A stretch of DNA of 33,800 nucleotides from CAUPWF01 sp964369425 (GTDB lineage: Bacteria > Bacillota > Clostridia > Lachnospirales > Lachnospiraceae), in NCBI GenBank assembly GCA_964369425.1, contig CAYJGW010000029.1, positions 1-33,800 on the forward strand. The letters run 5' to 3'. Made by a program: the position numbers and the translations under genes. Position 1 is the first letter of the stretch. Each line of letters starts with the position of its first letter. The notes beneath the pieces were generated by a model. It ran no database searches. It worked only from the letters and a program-made list of their open reading frames with translations, and had not been told where the DNA came from. Positions 15,619 to 23,560 of this stretch are shown here, piece after piece.

Positions 15619-16671
15619 ATGAAATTAACATTTAGTGAATTAAAGCAGTTGATGAAAACCAAGTTTATGAAAGCTGGAATGAGCGAAAGTCATGCAGATA
15701 CTACAGCAGAGATTCTTGCTTGGTCCGATGAGAGAGGCTATCATTCTCATGGCTCAGTGCGAGTGGAGTACTACAGCGAGCGAATTTCAAAGGGTGGAAT
15801 TACGATAGATCCTAAGTTTGAGTATAAAGTGACTGGCCCAAGTGCAGCAATCTTTGAAGGGGATAATGGTTGTGGATACGTAGTTGCCTATGAGGCGATG
15901 AATAAAGCGATTGAAATGGCAAAAGAGACAGGGGTTGCAGTGGTTGGAATGCGTAACTTATCTCATAGTGGTTCTATTGGCTATTATACAGAGATGGCTG
16001 CAAAACAAGATTTAGTTGCAATTTCCTTTTGTCAATCAGATCCAATGGCAGTGCCTTACGGTGGAACAGAGCCATATTATGGAACCAATCCAATCGCTTT
16101 TGGTGCACCTGGTGCAGATGGTAGAAATATTATTTTTGATATGGCAACTACCGTACAAGCTTGGGGGAAAATTCTAGATAAGCGCTCAAGGGGAGAAAAC
16201 ATTCCAGATGACTGGGCGGTAGATAGTGATGGGAAACCAGTGACTAACCCTAACTTAGTAAACGCACTCGTTCCAATAGCAGGTGCAAAAGGGTATGGAC
16301 TGATGATGATGGTAGATATCTTTTCCGGAATTTTATTAGGGCTTCCATTTGGTAAGCATGTAAGCTCTATGTACCACGATCTTTCAGAGGGAAGAAATCT
16401 AGGACAGATGCACATCGTCATTGATCCAGCTAGATTTACAGATTTGGAACTGTTTAAAAAACACATCAATCAAACGATGGATGAGTTAAATGGAATGAGA
16501 GCAGCAGAAGGATTTGGACAGGTGTATTTCCCAGGAGAGAGAGCAGACTTAAGAAAACAACAGTATGGAAATGGAGAAGCCATTGAAATTGTGGATTCCA
16601 TTTATGAGTATTTCATCAGTGACGAAATTCATTACAATCGTTACGATCACAAAAATAGATTTGCAGATTAG
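15619..16671 (+). CDS. allD: Ureidoglycolate dehydrogenase (NAD-dependent, malate/LDH2 family)
   Basis: The 350-residue protein is full length for the LDH2/MDH2 oxidoreductase family (E. coli AllD has 349). Visible motifs are SDERGYHSHGSVRVEYY with the catalytic His, GNCG-type glycine-rich DNGCGY, HSGSIGYYTEMAA, YYGTNPIAFGAPG and GAKGYGLMMMVDIFSGILLG. It oxidises (S)-ureidoglycolate to oxalurate with NAD, supplying NADH to fermentation. The GAGGAG site fits the ATG at 15619. It lies between allE and the AllF-AllG fusion, with only 12 bases to the next gene. Family relatives act on malate, lactate or 2,3-diketogulonate; the context makes ureidoglycolate the substrate. Confidence 0.92.
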   Translation: MKLTFSELKQLMKTKFMKAGMSESHADTTAEILAWSDERGYHSHGSVRVEYYSERISKGGITIDPKFEYKVTGPSAAIFEGDNGCGYVVAYEAMNKAIEMAKETGVAVVGMRNLSHSGSIGYYTEMAAKQDLVAISFCQSDPMAVPYGGTEPYYGTNPIAFGAPGADGRNIIFDMATTVQAWGKILDKRSRGENIPDDWAVDSDGKPVTNPNLVNALVPIAGAKGYGLMMMVDIFSGILLGLPFGKHVSSMYHDLSEGRNLGQMHIVIDPARFTDLELFKKHINQTMDELNGMRAAEGFGQVYFPGERADLRKQQYGNGEAIEIVDSIYEYFISDEIHYNRYDHKNRFAD

Positions 16672-16683
16672 AAAGGGACAATT

Positions 16684-19600
16684 ATGTTAAAGACAGTAAT
16701 CAAAAAAGGAAATTATCACGATTCGGTAGTACTGATGTTACTGACGAATCAAATATCTTCAGTGGCGGGAGTGAACAAAGCGTCCGTTATGATGGCAACT
16801 CCATCCAATAAGGATATTTACAAACAAAGCGGACTTGCAACAGAAGAACTAGAATCAGCGACTGCAAATGATATGGTATTGGTTGCAGATGTAGAAGACG
16901 AAGCCGTATTAGAAGTGGTGCAAGCAGAAATCGAAGAGTTCTTCAAAAAGCAAGCCAGCGCAAATGCAGGAAAAAAAGCAGAGGAAGGGGTGAAGTCTTG
17001 GGATAAAGCCCTTTTAGCAATGCCAGATGCCAACTTAGCCGTTATCTCAATTCCAGGCGCATACGCTGCCTTAGAAGCAGATAGAGCACTAGATGAAGGC
17101 TTGAATGTATTTATGTTTAGCGACAATGTGACTTTAGAAGATGAAATCGCCCTGAAACAAAAAGCTCACGAAAAAGGTCTTGTAGTAATGGGTCCTGATT
17201 GTGGAACTGGAATGATACAAAGTGTTCCAATCGCATTTACAAATAATGTAGCCCCTGGGAAAATCGGAATTATCGGAGCTTCTGGAACAGGGATTCAAGA
17301 GTTGACCACGATTATCGACCGTCTAGGAGAAGGAGTGAAAAATGCCATTGGTACAGGGGGACGAGATCTAGCCGTAGAAGTAGGTGGGATTACGATGATG
17401 GATACTATAGAAGTAATGGATCAAGACGAAGATGTGGAAGTGTTAATCATTATTTCTAAACCACCAGCAAAAGAAGTAAAAGAAAAGATTTCCAACCGTC
17501 TGAGCAACTTTACAAAACCAGTGGTGACCCTATTCTTAGGTGAAAAACCAGAGTACCATGAAGAAAACTTCTATCATGCTTATACGCTAGATGAGGCTGC
17601 AAGGTTAGCGGTAGGTCTTGTGAGAGGAGAAGAGGTAAAAGAGTCTACTTGTGAACTAGAGAAAGCATGCTTTAAGCCAGAGGATAAGAAGACGATCAAA
17701 GCCTATTATTCTGGAGGGACATTGGCAGGAGAAGCAGCAATGCTAATCAAAGACGCTCTTTCCATGGATGTTGCAGGAAAAAAAGCAGATGGCTTTATGT
17801 TAAAGGCAGATGGGCATATCGTTGTAGATTTGGGAGATGACGTGTACACACAAGGAAAGCCACATCCAATGATTGATCCGGCAAAGCGAATCGAGTGTAT
17901 GGAAGAGGCATTGGTAGATGAGTCTACTGGTGTAATTCTCTTAGATATCGTGCTAGGATATGGATCTCATGAAGACATGGTAGGGGCATTGCTTCCAAGT
18001 ATTATAAGCTTAAAAGAAAAAGCGCAATCAGAAGGAAGAACAGTATTCTTTATTGCCACAGTTTGTGGAACAAGACGAGATTTCCAAGGGTATGATGATT
18101 CCGTAAGCAGATTAAAAGAAGCAGGTGTAATCGTTTGTGAAAATAACAAATTAGCAGTAGTTACAGCTATGAAAGGGATTGGCTATGAATTAGTTGAAGT
18201 GGCAAAGCCAATCAAAGAAAAAACAGTAGTTGTAGCAGAAAAGAACGTACCATCTGAGAAAGTCATGGCTTTACTTTCTGCTAAGCCAAAGGTGATTAAC
18301 ATCGGGCTTAGAAGTTTTACTGAGGTATTGAGAAAGTTCGAGTGTGAGGCAGTTCAGTACGACTGGGCACCGCCAGCAGGTGGAGATGTGAACTTGATTA
18401 AAACACTAAACTTCCTAAGAAGTTATGAAGGGTTTGACATTGACGAAGTCAATAGAAGTGTCATTGCAAAAGTGGTAGCTAGTCAGCCAGTGATTCGTGA
18501 TGTAGTTCCAGCAAAAACAGTAGTGGATGCTATGAATAATGGGAAAGTAATCTTACATGCAGGACCTCCTATCCAGTATAAAGACATGCCAAACACAGTA
18601 CAAGGCTCTTGTGTTGGTGCAGTATTGTTTGAAGGTTGGGCAGCAGATGAAGCTGGTGCAAGAGCGTTATTAGAGTCAGGAGAGATTCAGTTCATACCTT
18701 GTCATCATGTCAACGCAGTAGGACCAATGGGTGGAATTACAACAGCTAATATGCCAGTATTTGTTGTGGAAAATACAGAAAATGGAAATGTAGCATACTG
18801 TACGATGAATGAGGGAATTGGAAAAGTATTGAGATTTGGTGCATATTCGCAAGAAGTAGTAGATCGTCTGACTTGGATGAAGGACGTACTTGGTCCAGTC
18901 GTTGGACAAGCGATTCGTACACTAGATAATGGGCTTGCAGTCAATCCATTGGTAGCAAAGGCAATTGCCATGGGAGATGAGTTCCATCAAAGAAATATTG
19001 CGGCATCACTTGGATTTATGAAAGAAGTCAGTCCAATTATTGCAACACTCGATATCAAAGAAGATGAGAGAACAGCAGTGATTAAGTTCTTAGCAGACAC
19101 AGAACAATTTTTCCTAAATATTATGATGGCTACAAGCAAATCCGTTATGGATGCAGCAAGAACCATTACAGAGGGAACGGTTGTTACAGCGATGTGTAGA
19201 AATGGTGTGGAGTTTGGTATCCGTATCAGTGGTATGGGAGATGAATGGTTTACAGGACCAGTTAATACGCCAAAAGGTTTATATTTTACAGGATATGACA
19301 GTGAAGATGGTTGTCCAGATATTGGAGATAGTGCTATTACGGAAACGCATGGAGTAGGTGGAATGGCTATGATTGCAGCACCAGCAGTTACTAGATTCGT
19401 AGGTGCAGGTGGATACGAAGACGCCCTTAGAACTAGCAATGAAATGGACGAAATTTGTATGGATAACAATCCAAACTTTATTATTCCAAACTGGAGTTTC
19501 AAGGGAGCTTGTCTTGGAATTGATGCAAGATTGGTAGTAGAAAAAGGAATTACACCAGTAATTAACACAGGAATCGCGCATAGAATTGCAGGATATGGAC

Positions 19601-19689
19601 AGATTGGTGCAGGAACAGTTCGTCCGCCGATGGCTTGCTTTGAAAAGGCGATTGTTGCATATGCGAAAAAGTTAGGGTTGGTTTTATAG
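16684..19689 (+). CDS. allFG: Fused AllF-AllG (FdrA-DUF1116) subunits of oxamic transcarbamylase
   Basis: The 1001-residue protein joins two proteins that are separate in E. coli. Residues 1 to about 580 match FdrA/AllF, an acyl-CoA-synthetase-like protein with CoA-ligase folds. Motifs are VMGPDCGTGMIQ, GIIGASGTGIQELT, NAIGTGGRDL and a C-terminal VINIGLRSF...DWAPPAGG block. Residues from about 585 to 1001 match DUF1116 (YlbE/AllG), with LHAGPPIQY near 625, GSCVGAVLFEGWA and CHHVNAVGPMGGIT. With AllH it should convert oxalurate and phosphate to oxamate and carbamoyl phosphate. The frame is uninterrupted, so the fusion is real in this sequence. It sits between allD and carbamate kinase, while its AllH partner is about 14 kb upstream. 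Confidence 0.9.
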   Translation: MLKTVIKKGNYHDSVVLMLLTNQISSVAGVNKASVMMATPSNKDIYKQSGLATEELESATANDMVLVADVEDEAVLEVVQAEIEEFFKKQASANAGKKAEEGVKSWDKALLAMPDANLAVISIPGAYAALEADRALDEGLNVFMFSDNVTLEDEIALKQKAHEKGLVVMGPDCGTGMIQSVPIAFTNNVAPGKIGIIGASGTGIQELTTIIDRLGEGVKNAIGTGGRDLAVEVGGITMMDTIEVMDQDEDVEVLIIISKPPAKEVKEKISNRLSNFTKPVVTLFLGEKPEYHEENFYHAYTLDEAARLAVGLVRGEEVKESTCELEKACFKPEDKKTIKAYYSGGTLAGEAAMLIKDALSMDVAGKKADGFMLKADGHIVVDLGDDVYTQGKPHPMIDPAKRIECMEEALVDESTGVILLDIVLGYGSHEDMVGALLPSIISLKEKAQSEGRTVFFIATVCGTRRDFQGYDDSVSRLKEAGVIVCENNKLAVVTAMKGIGYELVEVAKPIKEKTVVVAEKNVPSEKVMALLSAKPKVINIGLRSFTEVLRKFECEAVQYDWAPPAGGDVNLIKTLNFLRSYEGFDIDEVNRSVIAKVVASQPVIRDVVPAKTVVDAMNNGKVILHAGPPIQYKDMPNTVQGSCVGAVLFEGWAADEAGARALLESGEIQFIPCHHVNAVGPMGGITTANMPVFVVENTENGNVAYCTMNEGIGKVLRFGAYSQEVVDRLTWMKDVLGPVVGQAIRTLDNGLAVNPLVAKAIAMGDEFHQRNIAASLGFMKEVSPIIATLDIKEDERTAVIKFLADTEQFFLNIMMATSKSVMDAARTITEGTVVTAMCRNGVEFGIRISGMGDEWFTGPVNTPKGLYFTGYDSEDGCPDIGDSAITETHGVGGMAMIAAPAVTRFVGAGGYEDALRTSNEMDEICMDNNPNFIIPNWSFKGACLGIDARLVVEKGITPVINTGIAHRIAGYGQIGAGTVRPPMACFEKAIVAYAKKLGLVL

Positions 19690-19728
19690 AAGTTCTTTAT
19701 TAATGAAAAAGTGAAGGAAGAAAAATCT

Positions 19729-20664
19729 ATGAAAAAGAAAACAATCGTGATTGCACTGGGTGGGAATGCTCTAGGAAAGAACATAAATGAGCAAAAAATC
19801 GCAGTTGCAAAAACAGCAGAAATTATAGTAGACTTAGTAGAACAAGGGTTAGATATTGTAATCACTCATGGAAATGGACCACAAGTAGGATTGATACAAA
19901 AAGCTATGAACAATCCTGCTTATATGTATGAAGAAGATCCAGGGACTCCATTATCTACCTGTGTGGCAATGAGTCAAGGCTACATAGGAATTGATTTGCA
20001 AAATGCCATTAAATATGAATTGTATAAAAGAAACATTGATAAAAAGGTATCCACCATACTTTCACAAGTAGAGGTAGATGCCAAAGATCAAGCATTTTCA
20101 AATCCAGAAAAACCAATTGGACGATTTATGTCAGAAGAGGAAGCTTCAAAATATATTGCAAAAGGAATTCCTTGTATGGAAGATGCAGGACGAGGTTATC
20201 GAATTGTAGTGGCATCTCCAATGCCGAAGCGAATCAGAGAGCTAGGAACCATCAAAACCTTAGTAGAAGCTGGACATATCGTGATTTCTTGTGGAGGTGG
20301 CGGTATTCCAGTAGTAGATAATGATGGGAAATTAGACGGAGTAAATGCAGTGATTGATAAGGATAATGCAAGTAGTTTTCTTGCAGATAAACTAGATGCA
20401 GATTATCTCGTGATTTTAACAGCAGTAGAGAAAGTAGCCATCAACTATGGAAAAGAAAACCAGGAATGGCTATCCGAAATTTCTACAGAACAGGCAAGAG
20501 AATATATTGCACAGGAGCAATTTGCAAAAGGATCCATGCTACCGAAGGTAGAGGCAGGAATACAATTTGCAGAGTCAAAAATGGGGCGAAAGACGTTGAT
20601 TACATTACTAGATAAGGCAGCAGAGGGAATTGCAGGGAAGACGGGAACGACCATATATAAATAG
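19729..20664 (+). CDS. arcC: Carbamate kinase of the oxalurate pathway
   Basis: The 311-residue protein has the amino-acid-kinase fold with IALGGNALG at the N terminus, THGNGPQVG, VASPMPKRI, SCGGGGIPV and VIDKDNASSFLADKL. It transfers the phosphate of carbamoyl phosphate to ADP, giving ATP, CO2 and ammonia. I take the ATG at 19729, with AAGGAAG 8 bases upstream, rather than a GTG six codons earlier. The gene follows AllF-AllG, so it should use carbamoyl phosphate made from oxalurate and is the energy-yielding step. It is equivalent in role to E. coli YbcF (AllK). No arginine deiminase gene is nearby, so an arginine role is unlikely. Confidence 0.94.
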   Translation: MKKKTIVIALGGNALGKNINEQKIAVAKTAEIIVDLVEQGLDIVITHGNGPQVGLIQKAMNNPAYMYEEDPGTPLSTCVAMSQGYIGIDLQNAIKYELYKRNIDKKVSTILSQVEVDAKDQAFSNPEKPIGRFMSEEEASKYIAKGIPCMEDAGRGYRIVVASPMPKRIRELGTIKTLVEAGHIVISCGGGGIPVVDNDGKLDGVNAVIDKDNASSFLADKLDADYLVILTAVEKVAINYGKENQEWLSEISTEQAREYIAQEQFAKGSMLPKVEAGIQFAESKMGRKTLITLLDKAAEGIAGKTGTTIYK

Positions 20665-20679
20665 TTTAGGAGATAGAAA

Positions 20680-22284
20680 ATGAATGTACCAACGGATATG
20701 TTTATGTGGATAATGGCGTGTTTGCCAATTATCGCTTTGTTAGTATTAATGATAAAATTCCAATGGGGGGCAACGGAAGCTGCCCCTGTTGGCTTGTTTA
20801 TTACAATTATCACCAGCTTGTTATTTTACAAAGCTGATATTAAGTTATTGGCATCAGAAAGTGCCAAAGGAGTGTGGAGTGCAATCACCGTACTGTTGAT
20901 TGTATGGAGTGCAATCCTACTCTATCAAGTAGCAGATCAAGCAAAAGCTTTCTTAGTCATTCGAAATGGAATGAGAAGGCTATTGCCAAATGAATTATTG
21001 CTAGTACTTGCAATGGGATGGATTTTTGAAAGTTTTTTACAAGGAATCACAGGATTTGGAGTTCCAGTAGCTGTGGGAGCGCCACTTCTAATCGGAATTG
21101 GAGTGGCACCGTTGTATGCAGTAATCATTCCATTACTTGGACAAGCTTGGGGAAATACATTTGGAACATTAGCAGCAGCTTGGGATGCACTTGCCATGTC
21201 ATCAGGTCTAGAGATAGGAAGTCCTGAATATATAGAGACTGCTCTTTGGGCAGCAGGTTTTATCTGGTTTTGGGATATCATTACAGGAGTTGCAATCTGC
21301 TGGTTCTATGGAAAAGCAAAAGGAGTGAAGAAAGGGTTTGTAGCAGTGCTAATCATTGCACTCATTCAAGGCGGTGGAGAGTTCTTATTGGTGAATGTGA
21401 ACACAACAATCGCTTGCTTTATTCCCGCTTGTATCTCTATGGTTGTGATTGTATTATTAGGAAAACTTCCGATGTATCGTGAAAAATGGAGCTTAAAAGA
21501 CAGCCCGATTATGCAAAGTGTAGTTTCGAATAACGCTCAAGATGAGGCACCAAAGGATATGAATCTATTGCAAGCTTTTGTACCGTATATCTTATTGACA
21601 GCACTTACCTTATTCGTATTATTAGTAACACCAGTAAAAGAAGCCTTAGACAAGATATCGATAGGGTTTTCGTTTCCAGAGACTTCTACAGGATACGGCG
21701 TAGTAAATAGTGCAGTGGAGAATTTCTCCCCAATTGCAATCTTTACACATGCCAGTATGTTCTTATTCCTAGCATCCATATTAGGATTGGTGTATTATAA
21801 GAAAAATGGGTGGATACAAAAAGGGGATACAAAGAAGGTGTTTCAAAAATCCGTTTCTATGACAGTGCCATCAGGAATCTCCATCATTGGACTGATTATC
21901 ATGTCGAAGATTATGGGAGGCACAGGGCAGGTCATGGTACTTGCAGATGGGATTTCAAGTGTACTAGGAAAAACTTATGCAATCTTAGCGCCAATCATTG
22001 GATTGGTTGGATCCTTTATGACAGGAAGCAATATGACATCGAATATCTTATTTGGAGACTTCCAAATGACTACGGCAAAATTGTTGGAGATGAATCCAGC
22101 AGTTGTATTAGCAGCACAGACAGCAGGAGCAGCAATCGGGAGTGCAGTTAGCCCAAGTAAGATTATTCTTGGAACCATCACAGCGAATATTTTAGGACAA
22201 GAAGGTTTGGTACTAAAGAAATTGATGCCAGTGACGATAGTTATAACATTAGCAATCGGAGCAACGGTTTTTTTACTAGCCTAA
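20680..22284 (+). CDS. LctP-family permease (lactate permease type), candidate oxamate carrier
   Basis: The 534-residue protein has about 12-14 membrane helices and LctP-family motifs: ESFLQGITGFGVPVAVGAPLLIGIG, LLGQAWGNTFGTLAAAWDAL and GSFMTGSNMTSNILFG. The last part, AQTAGAAIGSAVSPSKIILG, is also typical. Characterised members carry lactate or glycolate with protons. Here it lies 15 bases after carbamate kinase inside the purine operon. Oxamate, the predicted end product, is a close structural analogue of pyruvate and lactate, so export of oxamate is the attractive role. Uptake of lactate or glycolate cannot be excluded. It ends 14 bases before the next small gene. Confidence 0.85.
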   Translation: MNVPTDMFMWIMACLPIIALLVLMIKFQWGATEAAPVGLFITIITSLLFYKADIKLLASESAKGVWSAITVLLIVWSAILLYQVADQAKAFLVIRNGMRRLLPNELLLVLAMGWIFESFLQGITGFGVPVAVGAPLLIGIGVAPLYAVIIPLLGQAWGNTFGTLAAAWDALAMSSGLEIGSPEYIETALWAAGFIWFWDIITGVAICWFYGKAKGVKKGFVAVLIIALIQGGGEFLLVNVNTTIACFIPACISMVVIVLLGKLPMYREKWSLKDSPIMQSVVSNNAQDEAPKDMNLLQAFVPYILLTALTLFVLLVTPVKEALDKISIGFSFPETSTGYGVVNSAVENFSPIAIFTHASMFLFLASILGLVYYKKNGWIQKGDTKKVFQKSVSMTVPSGISIIGLIIMSKIMGGTGQVMVLADGISSVLGKTYAILAPIIGLVGSFMTGSNMTSNILFGDFQMTTAKLLEMNPAVVLAAQTAGAAIGSAVSPSKIILGTITANILGQEGLVLKKLMPVTIVITLAIGATVFLLA

Positions 22285-22298
22285 TATAAGGAGTCATT

Positions 22299-22505
22299 AT
22301 GAAAAAGAGTAGTTATATTAAATCAAAAGAAGGCGGTTTTGTCGTTGTATTTTTATCTATTATGGTAGCCTTTGCACTGATATTAAGCGGGCTAAATATG
22401 GAACGAGAAATTCTCTATATGATTGGATTTTTTCTGATATTATGTGCTATGCTCTATGCGCCGATTAGGAAATACGTAATTGATAGACCACGTGAAAAAA
22501 AGTGA
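22299..22505 (+). CDS. Small two-helix membrane protein, unknown function
   Basis: This 68-residue frame has a good AAGGAG site, starts 14 bases after the permease and ends before the regulator gene. Its translation has a basic N terminus, a first hydrophobic helix (about 14-32, GFVVVFLSIMVAFALILSG), a second helix (about 38-56, EILYMIGFFLILCAMLYAP) and a basic C-terminal tail. I recognise no family. Placement suggests a partner of the LctP carrier or a membrane component of the operon. The clean spacing and hydrophobicity pattern support a real gene. Confidence 0.72.
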   Translation: MKKSSYIKSKEGGFVVVFLSIMVAFALILSGLNMEREILYMIGFFLILCAMLYAPIRKYVIDRPREKK

Positions 22506-22540
22506 TGTAAAGAAGTGATGCGAAGAAGCGATGAGGATTC
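22502..22540 (+). repeat. Short tandem 13-base repeat before the regulator gene
   Basis: GTGATGTAAAGAA (22502-22514), GTGATGCGAAGAA (22515-22527) and a degenerate third copy beginning GCGATG (22528-22540) run head to tail from the small gene's stop codon. They lie 20 bases before the regulator start. They may be a binding site or just replication slippage. Confidence 0.5.
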
Positions 22541-22560
22541 TAAAATGGGGGTACTAGCAT

Positions 22561-23553
22561 ATGAAAACGACTATCTACAACAAAGATAATCTCCGGATTT
22601 TGAGAAGATATTTTAATTTAACACAAAAGCAGTTTATTGAACAATTTCTTTTGGATGAAACTGGTGCACCGAGTATGAGCGTTGCCACTTATTCCAACAT
22701 TGAAGCAAAAGGTGGAAAGAGAACGAGTGAGATAGTACTGTCTGTAGCTGAAAAGCTAAGTGTAGATGCAATGGTATTTGCAATGGAATCCGAAGAATTT
22801 GCAGAAAAGCAGTCTTTATTATTTCCAGGAAAAGCAGAAGCGATAGAGGCAGAGTTTGGTGATAACACAAAGAAAAACATTAGTCAACTTGTGAATAGAC
22901 TTACCTTGTACTTTTCGGAGCAGATGCTCAGTCAAGAATTAAAAAAAGGCGATAAGATAGAGTCGGATCGCGTGCTTGCAATTAAGTTAGAGGTTGGTCG
23001 CTCTGCTATTCGAGAAGCTTTGAAAGTGTTAGATGTAATGGGGATGATCGATATTAGACCAGGTCAAGGTACGTATATCTCAAGTGATGAGTCTAATTTC
23101 TTTATTATTCCATTATCTTGGTCTTTATTTTTAAATGGGAATCAAATCGAAGATATACTAGAGGTAAGAAATCAAATGCAAGTAAGTGCAGCAGAATTAG
23201 CTGCCTCTAATAGAGAAAGTGGGTTTTTAGATGAACTCAATAAGATCACTCATACCATACATGCAGCCTATAGAAAATTGGACTATAAAGTCTGTCTAGA
23301 AGGGGATGTGGATTTTCACCTCTGTATAGCAAAAGGATCAAAGAACCTTGTACTATACAGTATGACACTGACAATTAGCAATCTGATGCGACATGTCAGT
23401 GGAACAGGTATGGTGGAAGAAAAGCAGCTCAAAGAGATTTACGAAGAACACAGTAAAATCTACCAATCCATTTTAGCAGGGGATGGAAAAGGAGCAGCAG
23501 AAGCCATGAAATATCATTTAAGCAAATCCAAAGAGCGTTACAATTATAGATAA
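22561..23553 (+). CDS. XRE-GntR-FCD three-domain transcriptional regulator
   Basis: The 330-residue protein has three parts. Residues about 8-75 form an XRE-like helix-turn-helix (LRILRRYFNLTQKQFIEQFL, then SVATYSNIEAKGGKRTSE). Residues about 107-173 form a GntR winged helix (KKGDKIESDRVLA, GRSAIREALKVLDVMGMIDIRPGQGTYI). Residues about 185-325 form an FCD ligand domain with likely metal ligands D249, H253, H297 and H319. FadR-type GntR proteins normally lack the N-terminal XRE part. The gene ends the purine operon, so an intermediate such as an organic acid is probably the signal. The inverted repeat at the allE start is a candidate target. The RBS is only a weak GGGGG run before the ATG. Confidence 0.85.
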   Translation: MKTTIYNKDNLRILRRYFNLTQKQFIEQFLLDETGAPSMSVATYSNIEAKGGKRTSEIVLSVAEKLSVDAMVFAMESEEFAEKQSLLFPGKAEAIEAEFGDNTKKNISQLVNRLTLYFSEQMLSQELKKGDKIESDRVLAIKLEVGRSAIREALKVLDVMGMIDIRPGQGTYISSDESNFFIIPLSWSLFLNGNQIEDILEVRNQMQVSAAELAASNRESGFLDELNKITHTIHAAYRKLDYKVCLEGDVDFHLCIAKGSKNLVLYSMTLTISNLMRHVSGTGMVEEKQLKEIYEEHSKIYQSILAGDGKGAAEAMKYHLSKSKERYNYR

Positions 23554-23560
23554 TATATAT

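Noticed and set aside
17301..17312. Partial copy of the allE operator (GTTGACCACGAT) inside allFG
   Set aside because: It shares 12 bases with the operator region but lacks the other half of the palindrome and lies mid-gene, so chance is the simpler explanation.
18987..19865. Minus-strand 292-residue frame opposite allFG and carbamate kinase
   Set aside because: It crosses two well-supported genes on the other strand, has low-complexity Ser/Thr/Pro/Ile content and no ribosome binding site.
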